Assembly (NCBI RefSeq): GCF_005239225.2
Contig: NC_133297.1
Location: 12,450,147-12,514,146, forward strand
From: Populus alba
Taxonomy: Eukaryota > Streptophyta > Magnoliopsida > Malpighiales > Salicaceae
Direction: 5' to 3'
Length of the DNA: 64,000 nt
Under the pieces are notes generated by a model. It did no database searches. It saw only the letters and a program-made list of their open reading frames with translations, and was not told the DNA's origin. Of this stretch, positions 13,590 to 25,380 are shown in pieces (the first letter of the stretch is position 1; each line of letters starts with the position of its first letter). A program made the position numbers and the translations under genes.

Positions 13590-15069
13590 CTACTTCAAAT
13601 GTTCACTGCTAGATGCTGTGATTTCCTCGACCACTAATGCTCTTGCTCGATTAATCGTTAGCAGGCAGAGATACAAATGCTCTTCAAGCTCCTCTACCTG
13701 CTTCCTAAACCCAATATCACTCTTCTTCAGGTCCTTTATCACTTGTAAAGAAAACTTATCCTCTATTCTCTCCAAACAGAACTGTATCATTGCCTTGTCG
13801 TGCTCAACTTCATCATGAAGCCTGGATACAAGGCTGCTTATTGTGTCAAAATCCCTATTCAATATGTAAGTTCCCTTGGCTGCCACATCAAGTTGCTGCC
13901 CAACTTTCCTCAGGAATCCACTTCTCAGAAACTTGAAGCTCGTGAGCTGTTTCTTGAAGTGCTTTAGTGGGAGGCTGAAAATGGTTGGGCCCATAACCAG
14001 TGCAGTAAAAGTATGTGCTGCTAGAACAATAGTTGTGATTGCAATTAAGCTACAAGCTGCAGCTATGCAAATTCCCGCAGCCTTATGGATACATGCAATG
14101 AGCTTCATCTTCCTAGCCACCTTGTTTCTTTTGGATTTTAGGTGGTTTAAAACCAGCAAGTACCTGTCGTTAATTAACTTGAAGTCATGCTTGTTAGGGG
14201 TTGAAAACGGATTGCTTTGGATAATGAATGAGTTCAGCTCCGAGACAATCAATTTCACTTTCTCAGGCGAGTAATCGTCGATACTATTCAGCACTCTTTG
14301 AATGAACACGTAACTAGATTGGATTTGGTTTATGTTTTTAAGCAGGTGGCTGCATATATTTGAAGCCTCAGCACTTACGTCAAAGTAATTGAGCATAAGC
14401 CCTTTGAGTTCAGGTACTCTTGAAAGAAGAGCTGATTCGAGAATTACAGGTATAGATTCTTGACCTGGTTCCAGGAGAATTTCAGAAAATTTGCGATGGC
14501 AGTGAGTTGAAAAGGATGGCCCGTTTACAAGTGATTGAGCCTTGGTGAAAAAATCAGCAAAGGATTGGGTTCGTAAAGCGCTAAGGTACTCTTCGTTGAC
14601 ATTCAAGCTTTTACAGGCATCGCTGAATTCCTTCCCATCTGAAAAACCGTAGCACCCAATTCAGTGTAAATTAAGGAGGCATGTACGTGTTAATTTCCTT
14701 GATTTAAAAGGTAATCTCAAATTTTCAGCTTGTAGATCGAGATCAATTCAAACATTTAATTATTTATTTCTTTTTATTTAATTAAAAGGCACTAAATTTC
14801 AGCTCGTGGAAAGCTAGAAGACCGAGCACTAATTTTTATTTGATAAGCCAATAACAGAATTACAATTAGAACACCAAAGTTTGACAAAAGAGGCAACTTG
14901 ATGACGGGGAGAAATCAATGGACAGAAGCAGCTATAAGAGCACTATTGATTTAGCTAGCCAGTTATCTTCGTCTATGAGTTAGTGAATCTTAATATATAA
15001 TGAAGCATGAAGACATTAATGTAGCTTACCTTTTCTGTTCTTTGAAGCTCTAAATTTGCCCCACGTCAT
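13590..15069 (-). CDS. UPF0496 (DUF677) family protein
   Basis: Two exons, 15069-15030 and 14638-13590, joined in phase 1, give 362 residues. The small first exon supplies MTWGKFRASKNRK; its donor is AAAAG|GTAAGC and the acceptor is TTCAG. The first Met is the only ATG that joins in frame. The protein is mostly helical: NVNEEYLSALRTQSF near the N-terminus is the family signature, a long hydrophobic stretch lies at about 198-230 (likely one membrane pass or hairpin), and the C-terminal third looks coiled-coil. Family members resemble Arabidopsis At3g19330-type proteins and have no established biochemical role. It lies alone between intergenic blocks. Confidence 0.85.
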
Positions 15070-15269
15070 ATGCTTATATATCTTAGTCTGATCAGTACGT
15101 CGAAGGGGTAGCTTTCGAACACTTTCAAGAAGGAGACCTGAATAAAATCTTTTGCTCACCCAATTTGGGCTTCTCTAGAAAAACTTGTACTCCTTTGAAT
15201 AATGAAGGGTTTTAATGAGCTATCCAGCAGATTCCTGGGTTGGGCATACCGACTATGTATGCATCTTTG

Positions 15270-15276
15270 CCTTATA
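15270..15276 (-). promoter_or_regulatory. Possible TATA box of the UPF0496 gene
   Basis: The minus strand reads TTTATAAGG here, about 200 bp before the start codon, giving a plausible 5' leader of about 170 bases. This is a weak, sequence-only call. Confidence 0.3.
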
Positions 15277-15299
15277 AAGCCTCTAAAAGACATTCTAAA

Positions 15300-17487
15300 G
15301 TGTTGTGTTTCACGTCATCTTTTTTTTACAACAATCTTATCTAAGAGAGAGTGATCTACATCTCCAACTCATTTGCAAGCTTTAAGGCTAAATTTGCTGA
15401 AGAGTCCTCTCCTCTTCCAGGAAACTTTATTGCAGGTATAGGCTCCTTTCCCTCTGTTTGCCTGAGCAGCATTAATTTCTTGTCTTTACACTTCTTTACA
15501 CGTCTGTAATCCTGTCCTGATGTTGTCATGTATGGTTTGTCACTTTGCATAAGATTATATACAAATATCATGGACGAGTACAATGGATGCTCTTGAAATA
15601 ATCTTCTTATACAATTATGCTGTGAACTTAAATGCGGCTAGCTACTAATATTTAGCACCTATGTAATAATAATTGAACTTTGCTGATAAAACAAAAGAAA
15701 AATAAGCCTTGATTATCACCCAATAATTGAACTTCATCTTCAAATTGTGGTAGGCTTGTAGCTGTAAGCATCACAAGTATTTCTTGCCTTTAATTATTTG
15801 ACGGATACGTTAAGATCTCTTGAACCGCTCGCCTAAGAAACTTGCTATTTACTAGTCGACGCATCTTTTCCAATCATTTATCTTCAAGTTAACCTCAAAA
15901 ATCAATGAAGCAGTCCTAGAGGCCTGCAATATTTCCCTTAATTTCATATCCAAAATACCATATTATCTTACGTGATATTGATGAAGTAGTTCGAGAGGCG
16001 TGCATGATTTCCCTGGATTAATGACTAGTTATGTCACTAGTCAAGGGAATGATGAATGATGATTCAAGCAATAAAATGCCAAACATTTTTTCTGGCTCTT
16101 TTTATGTCAGGCAACCTAATTCCCAACCCCACCCACTAAACAAGACAGACACACACACCGAAAGCAAGTTAAATGGTACAACGAACTCCCTCGATTCCAA
16201 ATAGATTTATCCACTTTCTGCATTCTGAGATGTTACAGAAGTAGTGCGCTGTCCATAAACCAAAGGTCTGATATTGACTCATCCACGCAGAAGCATGTTG
16301 ATTCATGATGTTAAGATCACTCTTCATTTTCAAATCCATATACACAAGATACTCAACCCAACCCAACCCGTTAGAGAGAGATAAAGATTATGTACGCGTG
16401 GAAAGTTCAGTTTCTGATGAGGATGGATCATGTATATATCTCATAGCCGTCCCTTTTCACATGTTTAATGTGAAGCTAATCCATCGCTTTGCTTGTTTTC
16501 CCCAGCGAAATGCTCCCATCCTCTCTAACTAGCTAGCTAGTGGTATCGATTACCGCGTCTTAGGTATATTAATTGTGTGTTAGGGTGGCAACTAACATGT
16601 AACAGGAAAGTATTTGATTAATATCATACAGATAAGAAATGGACTGCATGAAATATATATTCTCTCGAGCGTAATCAAATTCATGTCTAACCCAAACCAC
16701 TGTCCCTTTTTAAAGAAAAGACAAAAGTCACTCGAAATATCATTTAATTAACTAAGAGTATCTTGGTATAAATTCATTGAAAGAAAGAAACAAAAATTCT
16801 TGCCGTGTGAAGAAATCTACTCTGTATGTTCTAAAAGGAGGCCATTAGCCTTCACGAATATATACGGCATATATATATATAAAAGAAGTTTTCTATAAAA
16901 AGATTAAAAAAATATCGTCGTATAATTAATTTGTATAAAGAGGAGAATTGCAAGCACCATCACTAAAACAGAGTGTCATGAGCATATAGCATTAATTTGC
17001 TGTCTCTAGCTAGCGTATAATATATGATCACAATCGCATTATTTTTGAAATTGCCACGTCTCAGGACTTTAGAGGTGAAAAGAAACGTGAGCAGGATCAA
17101 GCAACGCATGCAGGAAGTAGGTTAGAATGCGTCATTGGTAAATTGTCGGAGACGATACAGCCTTTTAATAGCTTTATATTATTACAGGAAACCTTAAACA
17201 AAAAGAAAAAAAACTAGGTGGGTTGTGATGCTAAAAAAAACCAAAGTTGATCAGCTGTTATGCTATGGTTACAGGTCTCATGTTTATCGTTGTAACGTCT
17301 AAGAATCTTCTTATACATTCATCCCGAACTCCTGTTACGAATTGGCTGCTCTTTCTGGCTTTATCCGATTTCTGGATCACGTTGATCTTCATGTAAAAGC
17401 GTACACATCGCATCAACATATGGGTCTCGAATTGAAAATTTCATGAATTTGAATGATTTATTTATGGTTAAGTATTTTACATTAGTT
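15300..17487. other. Intergenic DNA upstream of the UPF0496 gene
   Basis: Unique-looking sequence. A 75-codon minus-strand frame at 15356-15583 (contains FPGRGEDSSANLALKL) is not recognised and has no exon partners that I can find. A short AT microsatellite lies near 16870. I see no gene. Confidence 0.4.
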
Positions 17488-17651
17488 GATCTTAAGGTTT
17501 GTTTAATTTAGAATTAATTATCGGAATCGGCTTCTTAATTTCATGTTTCTAGGAGCATCAACCACGTTTGATCTTAAGGTTTATTTAATTTAGAATTAAT
17601 TATCGGAATCGGCTTCTTAATTTCATGTTTCTAGCAGCATCAGCCACGTTC
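17488..17651. repeat. 82-bp tandem duplication
   Basis: Unit 1 is 17488-17569 and unit 2 is 17570-17651. Both begin gatcttaaggttt and end in an accacgtt- or gccacgtt-type stretch. They differ at only a few positions, so the duplication is recent. Confidence 0.9.
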
Positions 17652-17730
17652 GTCAAGCCCAAGTCGTTAGATTCAGTGAAAGATTGGAATTTAATGTAAC
17701 GAGATCGGATAATTATTTATTTTGTATGGA

Positions 17731-17940
17731 AGATTTGTTTGTTTTTTGTGTTAAAAAAGTATTTTTTTAAAAAATTTTTTTATTTTTAAATTAATATTAT
17801 TTTAGTGTTTTTTTTAAATTATTTTGATACATTGATGTCAAAAATAATTTTTTAAAAAAATAAAAATATATTATTTTAATATATTTTCAAATAAAATTTA
17901 TTTTAAAAAATAATCACACTTATATTTTTAAACACCCTTA
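17731..17940. repeat. Foldback repeat family A copy
   Basis: About 210 bp with a T-rich left arm, the core 'tttgatacattgatgtc' and an A-rich right arm ending near 'aaacaccc'. No coding capacity. Confidence 0.6.
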
Positions 17941-18382
17941 AAATATTAAAATATTATAATTAACCAATCCACTATACATGTTCGCAAGCAAAGATAAAAA
18001 TAAAATGATAGGAACGAGAGTGAAAGTTTTATTCTTATTACGCGGTTGAAATAAATGAAATGAGGATAAGAATGGAGAGTGGAATGAGAATATAAATCAA
18101 GCATGGCTTCTTTCCCTTGGCAGAGTATTTATAATATTTTTTTAATAATAATATATTTTTTTAATCATTGTATATCAACTCCTCTTTTTTTTGTTAGCCT
18201 CCCGACGCAGGAGAACATGAAAAATAAGAAATGATAGGCATATGGGAATTTACTTTGTTTAGTTCAATTTTAATATGTTTACAATAAAGATTTTATTAAA
18301 TAATGTTATGTAGAAGTACTCTCCGTCACTCGTGTTTCTCTCCTTTGTCTTGGTTTATTTTGGCTATTTATATCATGATTGT

Positions 18383-18526
18383 TTTTGTATTTTAAAAATA
18401 TTTAAAAAAAATTTAATTTTTTTTGTTTTTAAATAATATTTTTTAATTTTTTTAAAATTATTTTAATATACTAATATAAAAAAAAATATAAAAAATATTA
18501 TTTTAATAAAAAACACTCACAACTAC
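18383..18526. repeat. Foldback repeat family A copy, short
   Basis: Same arm composition and a 'tttaatatactaatat' core as the other copies, about 145 bp. The outer ends are eroded. Confidence 0.5.
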
Positions 18527-18589
18527 TCTTTGAAGATATTAATATTGCTGTATTTGTGTGGGCAACTTCAGCAATCATTCAATAATCTT

Positions 18590-18650
18590 TTGGCTGCCAA
18601 CTAACATCACCTAGCTGCCACCTAACATCACCTAACTACCAATTAATGTG
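18590..18650. repeat. Short imperfect tandem repeat
   Basis: About three degenerate units of roughly 20 bp built on 'ctgccacctaacatcac'. Non-coding. Confidence 0.6.
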
Positions 18651-19212
18651 ATTGTCAGCTACCCATCATAAATAGTATTATCACAAGTGTCGCGATTTGT
18701 TTCAAGTCTCAACATTTTTATCACATTTACTATAATTTGTTGATGGTGATTTCTTTTTTAAAAAATATATTATTATTTTTATTAATATGAATATTCAATA
18801 ACCTTATAAATATCTCTCAATTAATTTTATAAACTATAAAATTAATAATTATTTTAAAAAATAAATTTAAAATTTAATCAACTAAACTACCCTTCGAAGT
18901 TATTGTTATTATTTGTGATCCCTGAAGCCCAAGGGAGGGACTTGGTGCAAAGTTGAACAACTTCTAGGCCTGCAAGTGCAACATTAAGTTGATCCATTTA
19001 TCCTCGTTGTTCGGAAAGAATAAGGTTCATTAACTTTTCATTTTATCTTGCCATGATTTTTAGATGCGGTCACATTCTTTCCCTCACGAGCGTGTAGCGT
19101 CCTCGTCACAGAATAATTATAAACCAAGATAGAGCTCCAGGCAGCTGGTGTCGGATTCTAGTTTCAAAAGATGGCTCCATGAGAAACGGGCAGAGCTATT
19201 TTTAAAATATTA

Positions 19213-19374
19213 TTTGAGAGTATGATAATAATTATTTTTTAAAATATATATTTTTTTAAATTAATTTTAATATCAGTATATTAAAATAATATAAAAAATC
19301 AAAAAAATATTAATTTAAAGTATACAAAATTTAATTTAATTTTTTTTAAAATATTTTTAAAATAAAAAAAATGA
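19213..19374. repeat. Foldback repeat family A copy
   Basis: Shows the family layout with the core 'tttaatatcagtatatta', about 160 bp. Confidence 0.5.
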
Positions 19375-19539
19375 TCATGCTCCAAATTACCATGTGAAAC
19401 AAAATGCTGTCTTTGGAAAGGCTACCTCTTGAACTCGTAGAAGCCACCTCTGAAATCCTACACTATCCTGAGCTTGATCCTAAACTATGATCGTGGTACG
19501 ACGATGGAGCATTCCATGCTACCTGGGGATATTCATTTT

Positions 19540-19545
19540 GATATA

Positions 19546-19590
<45 letters not shown>
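19540..19590. repeat. AT dinucleotide microsatellite
   Basis: About 50 bp of almost pure alternating A/T with one interruption near the start. Likely length-polymorphic. Confidence 0.95.
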
Positions 19591-20480
19591 GCCCATTTAA
19601 AATATTTTACTAAAATAAAAGAAACTTATTAAATATGTTTTTTTTTAAGTCTTTACAGAGAATAGTAAAAATTGGAATGTGAATAAAATATCGTTGAAAA
19701 AAAAAGCATAATGTCAGATTTATTGGATGTCACTGGTTTCTGGCTTGCATCATGTTACAGTTTGGATAAAAAAGTTCATGTGTTTAAAAATAATGTTCAA
19801 TTCCTTATAAACTACTTGAAATTATTATTAAATCCAACTCAGAAAGTCCGTATTAAATTCTTCCAGCCTTGCTTTTTGTTTAGCTTTGATTTAAAATTAA
19901 CCATATAAGAATTGCTTTAATATAATTTAATTAACTTGATGAGTTTAAAAATAATTTGAATGATTAGTAAAAAAAATAATTTGTTTTTTCAAAAAATTAA
20001 GTCAATATCTTTTTTTTATATATATATAAAAATGATGATATATTAAATTAATCCAGGTTTCGTAACATATTAGTTTGACTTTAAAAACAAAAAAAAAAAA
20101 CATCGTTTTCCTTTTATTTTAAATATTGAAAAAGGAAGATATTAAATTGACCCGAGTTTTATTGTTTAATTCACAAAACTCGTGACCTAGATTATAGAAT
20201 CTACTAGGTTTGAAATATTTATTTTTTAAATTACTTTTTATTTAATAATATAATAACAAAAACAAATAAACTAATTTTTAAAATGTTTACTTGAAACTAT
20301 AATAATATTATAAAAAAACTAAAATAAATTATGATAAAAAATTTAAAATTAATAAAATATTAAATGATAAAATTTAAAAATAAACGTAGTAGGTAAAAAA
20401 AAAGAAGGAAAAGTAAAAAAAAAAATGAGATGCTTTATGATGTTTTTGAGTAATCAGTATTGTTTAAGACAATGGGCTCA
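19591..20480. other. AT-rich intergenic DNA
   Basis: Low-complexity A/T sequence. The 65-codon frame at 19711-19908 has no domain. Positions 20040-20220 contain words resembling family B (ccgagtttta, ctcgtgacctag). No gene is seen. Confidence 0.4.
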
Positions 20481-20972
20481 AGTTGTTAAATCCCAAGCCC
20501 GTGACGAAAGCGCAGCGTAGAAGACGTGGACCAGACCAGAAGCCCAAATTGATCCAGCTCAACAATCCATGGTGTCGGATAAGAGACAGTGATTCTATCG
20601 TCACCGGGCCAATCACTAAAAATCATCACCAGAGCAAGCGATATCCAGATTCCAGAGTCCTTGACAACCATCACGGCCGTCTTTCACTGCAGGAAAAAAA
20701 AAGTAATAAAAAACCAGTCAAAAGAATCCAACAACCCCACCAACGCTAATCGGCAACCCCACCTGTGCCGTCAAAGTATCACGCGCTTGCACACGCCTTC
20801 ATCCTTTCCTTTGAGTGAGTCTCCCTGTTCCCAACAGAATTACAAACCCAAGACCCCAAAACCTACCAGAAACAAAACCAAACCAAAACAAATCCCCAAA
20901 TTCAAAATATAAATAAAAAATAAAGCGAAGCTGAAAAATCGGAAGGAGAAAAACATAAAGGTCTCACCTGAA
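20481..20972 (+). promoter_or_regulatory. Promoter and 5' leader of the bZIP gene
   Basis: Base composition rises in G+C compared with the DNA upstream. The final 200 bases are A/C-rich (repeats of ccaaaac and acaaaac), typical of plant 5' leaders. Overlapping short frames here are not protein-like. The transcription start is not placed. Confidence 0.4.
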
Positions 20973-23900
20973 ATGGCGTCGTCGAAGGTGATGGCGTCGT
21001 CGAAACCTAGAAATTCGGATCCATCTTCAACAACTTCATCTCGATCGCGACGCGCTACTTCTTCTTCTTCTGCTACTAATACCACAGCAAAACCAGCTTA
21101 TCAATCTACTGATCGATTATTTCAAAAGGAATCAACAATGACAGTTGATGGCATCCTACGTAGCGTGTACGCGTCTCCATCAACCGAATCGACTCTTCTC
21201 GACGCACAAATAACCCTAATGGAATCCCCTGACCAACTCCCTCATCCACAAATCGAAACAGATGATACCGATGATCAAGATATGAGTGATGTAATTCCAC
21301 AAGAGAATAAGACTGCGGATGATATTTGGAGAGAAATTGTTGTGGGGAGAAAGGAAATGAAGGATGAGCCGGACGAGATGATGACTTTGGAGGATTTCTT
21401 AACGAAGGCAGGGGCGGTGGATGTGGTTGGAGAGGACGGGGATGAGGTCAAGATGCCGCCGCCTGAGAGGTTGAGTGGAGGATTGTATGCGTTTGATTCT
21501 CTGCCACCGAGTTCATTTCAGGTGTTGGATAAGGAGGAAGGGTCGATTGTTGGATTTGGTAATGGAGTGGAGGTGGAGCTTGTTGCTGGTAGTGGTGGTG
21601 GTGGTGGTGGTGGTGGAGGAAGAGGGAAGAGAGGAAGGGGTGTGGCAATGGAACCCTTGGATAAGGCGGCACAGCAGAGGCAGAGGAGGATGATTAAGAA
21701 TCGGGAGTCTGCTGCTCGCTCCAGAGAGAGGAAGCAGGTTAGATTTATTTTTTATTTTTTTTCACGTTGTTTTGATTGATTGATGATATTGGATTCAAGA
21801 ATTGTGAGTGTTTGTTTGTTTGATTTAAAATGTGAGTGTTTTATTTGGGTTTTAGGCTTATCAAGTGGAATTGGAGTCTTTGGCAGTGAGGTTAGAGGAG
21901 GAGAATGAGCAGCTGCTTAAAGAGAAGGTAATTCATTTTATGTTATTTTCAGCGTAATTTTGGAATTATGAATTTGGTACATGGTTTCTTTATATATCTT
22001 CGCTTGTGAGTATAACCTTATCAAACCTCTGCCTTGCTATTCGGGACTCTTTGTACAATCTAAATCTATTAGTCTGTGTTTTTAGCTTTGTGGTCGTGGA
22101 GATAGTAGTTAGTAGTTACTACACTTTCTCCTTGCTGTTCCATTATTATCTTCATCCTATTCCTGGTCTTACTATGCTGTGTGAGTTACAAATAGCAACA
22201 CAGAAACTTATGGCGGTGATCTATTTTTTTTTATCTAGCCAAGAAATGAATTGAATTTGGACTGTCCCAATCTCAGTAGCAATGGGAAGAAAAATGGCAT
22301 CAACAATGCAAAAACCAAATTGTTATTTAAACCCGGTGGCATAGGTCTGGCTGCAGTGATCGACAATTCATTCTTTACCCCCTAAACAAATTAGTGTTAT
22401 GCTTGTAATGTAGGTATTTTGCTTCTCGTGTCCTGATTATTTGTTGCCATGTCTGATGGATCTACATTTTGAGAGTGTTTGAAATCAATTGATGTTCTCA
22501 AAACCTTTCAGAATGGCTTAAGACAAATGAAAAGGATAGAAATAAAAATCCTTAGGCATCATTTTACATGTCAGATCTGTTGCCCTTTAATATGCTGGAT
22601 GTCTCTGCAGCAACTAAACATATGTGAATTCAGACTTGTAGATTTAGATAGTATAAAACAAGTTCGACAATATGCAGCCTAGTTCCACATTATGATTGCA
22701 TTGGCTTGCTTCTGTTTTTTTCACGAGCTTGATACAATGGAAGATCTTTGCTCCTTTTTTTTCTTTTATTTTTTTTATGATCTTAATATTCTATTTACAT
22801 GTCTATCTGTGTTCACTGCTTAGTCTGTAGTTGTTTTGATTATTCCTTACTGTGACCTTTTCATTTTTTCTACTCAGTCTCAAACACATGAACATCTCAT
22901 AATGCATTTTCCCAGGCTCTATTACAAAAAATGCTACTTTCTTCCTACCTAGCACAGTGCTGTTGAATTATGCATCCCCCCCCCCTATAAAATGGGCACA
23001 TGATGGCACATTTAGAGTTTATCATCTTTGTTTGCATGCAATTAATGGTTAGCATTAATTTTAACTGTAACAATCATTGTTATGCTTTGAAGTTACATGC
23101 AGCAAGTATAAATTGTTTTGCATTTTTAGTTTTTCCTCAGGTTTGTATGTCTAATATGCCAGTATGTATGTAGTAGATTTTTTTTCTTTTTTATTATAAA
23201 ATATCTCAATGTCTTTGTTTTTTCTCAGACATGTTGATGATTTACTTGTGCCACATGCCAAAATTTATCGATGTGTTTTCTCTGGTCTAACAAAAGCTGT
23301 TCTTTGTGCAGGAAGAGAGGACTAAGGAAAGGTTTAAGCAGGTACTGATTCTATTCCTTGACTATTTTTCTTCTGACACACTGAAAACATTAAACCCTGG
23401 TATAACACTCTATGATGTTTGCAAGTGAAATGAATTAAGCATATAAAAATGGAAGCGAGCCAATAGAGGAAGAGACACTATGAAATGTAACTACTAAAAG
23501 ACGCTGTTTTCACCTGGATTTCCTGTCTGTGGTGATAGGTGCTTTAGATGCATGTTCTTTTAAAGGTGTACTTGTCTTTGGTTTTGAAAACTGTCCAGAG
23601 CAGAAAAACAAGTACTTGGGTTCAGGTGTGTTTGGTTCTGAGATTATGTTAAAAAGGCAGCTACCAGACACTTTTGAGTTTTGCAAACCATGGTTTTGAG
23701 TTGAAAACTATCCCCTTGCGATGGTATGGAACAGAGTGGAACTTGTGTGACTTTGCTTAGGACTTCAGTGGTGTGGGTGTATGTTTGTGCATGTATTCTT
23801 GCAGTATGAATACATCCATATAATTGGTATTTTAATGAGCTATACTTGAGCTGAAAGGAAGAACTAGATCTGGTTGACACAGCAATCCTCATTATCATTC

Positions 23901-24881
23901 TGAGTGATGTCTCATTCCACTGAATAGGTTCTTAGAGGGAATTTATTATATAAATGGATACTGGGTTTGAAAGCAAGCCAATTTTCAGAGGTTTTGTAGC
24001 ATTATTGGCTTCAAGAACTCCTGAAGCCTAAAAGGCCTGGGACTTCTACAATTGAGGAAAGGGGAAAATGACAGCATCCAAAATTTTAAACGGGGAAAAC
24101 TGAAAATTGTTGAGAACTGCTTACCAAATTGTTGCGGAGCCAAATTACCCTATGGACTACAAAACTAAAATGTTGGCTGCAATAGAAGATTCTTTGTAAA
24201 TGTGTGAAATGGAGAAGATAAAGTAATTCATGGACATGAAAGGAAATTTTTGTATTAGAGGTCTCAATACTTTAATTATTCTTACACATCCATTTTGGAA
24301 TTGCTGTAAACAGCCTTTTTTTAAGTGTTTTTGAAAGACAACGATGAAATGGGTTACAACTGCATTCCACTTATTCATAATTGTTTAAACTAACTGTTTG
24401 AGATAGAGGGCAAAATGAAGATATGTGATAGAGGGTTTTCAGGTTTTAGAATACTGTTATATCAATTGTCTGAGAGACACCAATTGTGAAATTTTATTTG
24501 AGCATTCAATATAGTCTACACTCTATATAATTGCCAAGTAGACTACTCAATATAGTAGCACAAACATTGCTAGTAGAGGCATTTATTCTTATATAATTCT
24601 AGTTTTGAGTACTCAGAGCTTCATTAACTATATATATTATAGCCTTTGGTTCTTGTTTGGAGCCTTACAGTGAGCATTCACTGTAGAACGAAGACCATTT
24701 GAAATCAGTTGAGATGCTGAGGATGTTAGGGAGATACTGGACAAGTGCAGTCTAGCAATCATTGAATTGTTGACTTATTTTTTTCCTTTTGCTTCTACAG
24801 CTTATGGAGAAAGTAGTTCCTGTGGTTGAGAAGGGAAGGCCACGACGTGCACTTCGGAGAGTCAATTCCTTGCAGTGGTAG
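20973..24881 (+). CDS. Group A bZIP transcription factor, GBF4-like
   Basis: Exons 20973-21737, 21856-21927, 23312-23341 and 24801-24881, all phase 0 with GT-AG introns, give 315 residues. Group A factors bind ACGT cores (G-box, ABRE) and act in abscisic-acid and stress signalling. Conserved blocks: TVDGILRSVY (about 57-66), TADDIWREIVVGR (114-126), MMTLEDFLTKAGAV (136-149), basic region RMIKNRESAARSRERKQ (239-255), then a leucine zipper with LESLAVRLEEENEQLL. The C-terminus ALRRVNSLQW resembles the group's C4 motif (LRRTLTGPW type), a kinase and 14-3-3 target in relatives; here Ser replaces Thr. A glycine tract (207-216, GGT repeats) precedes a KRGRG patch. Introns 2 and 3 are about 1.4 kb each with tiny exons between. 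The first 18 coding bases are duplicated, giving MASSKVMASSK. ABI5/AREB proper is less likely because the protein is short. Confidence 0.93.
21590..21618 (+). repeat. GGT microsatellite inside the bZIP coding exon
   Basis: A run of GGT/GGA codons encodes the glycine tract before the basic region. Length differences would change only the number of glycines. Confidence 0.85.
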
Positions 24882-25380
24882 ATTGTCTGTGCACAATTTG
24901 ATAATTCATGCGGTTCTTACATAGAGGAAAATGAAAAGCAGCATCCTTTTGAAAATTCATTTTCTAGTGGATTAGATTTTGAACCCGATCATCATTTAGA
25001 GCAATCGTGGTTTTTATGTCATTGAGAGACGAAAAAAGAGAGAGAGAAGGAATGATAACCTGAATCATAAAGTAATTTCCTTAGAAATGAATTAGGAGGC
25101 TTCGATCCAGGGTAGATAGATGGTAAAAGGTTTTAGCTATTTATGTAGTTCGGGGGTGTTGCTATGCAATGCGGTGCTTTGTTACCCCCAGTTGTGGTAT
25201 GGGGGGGCAGAAGTGCTGGATTGGTATACTGTATTTATGTGTTGGAAAGTTATATGTTGGTTGGCAGAATATAGAGTGGTGGTGGTATCTATTTGTAGCA
25301 GCAGACCTTTTGTGATTATTTTGCTGCAAATTATTTGCAGTCGTGTTTAAAATTCACAGCTTGGAGCGCTGACCATATAA
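24882..25380 (+). other. Likely 3' UTR of the bZIP gene
   Basis: Unique sequence directly after the stop codon, with T/G-rich stretches. The frame at 25120-25350 has no domain. The polyadenylation site is not placed. Confidence 0.4.

Noticed and set aside
13618..14274. Open frames on the plus strand (66 and 132 codons)
   Set aside because: They lie antisense to the UPF0496 coding exon and have no domain; they are shadows of its codon bias.
15356..15583. A 75-codon minus-strand frame upstream of the UPF0496 gene
   Set aside because: Not recognised and not linked by phase to the gene's first exon.
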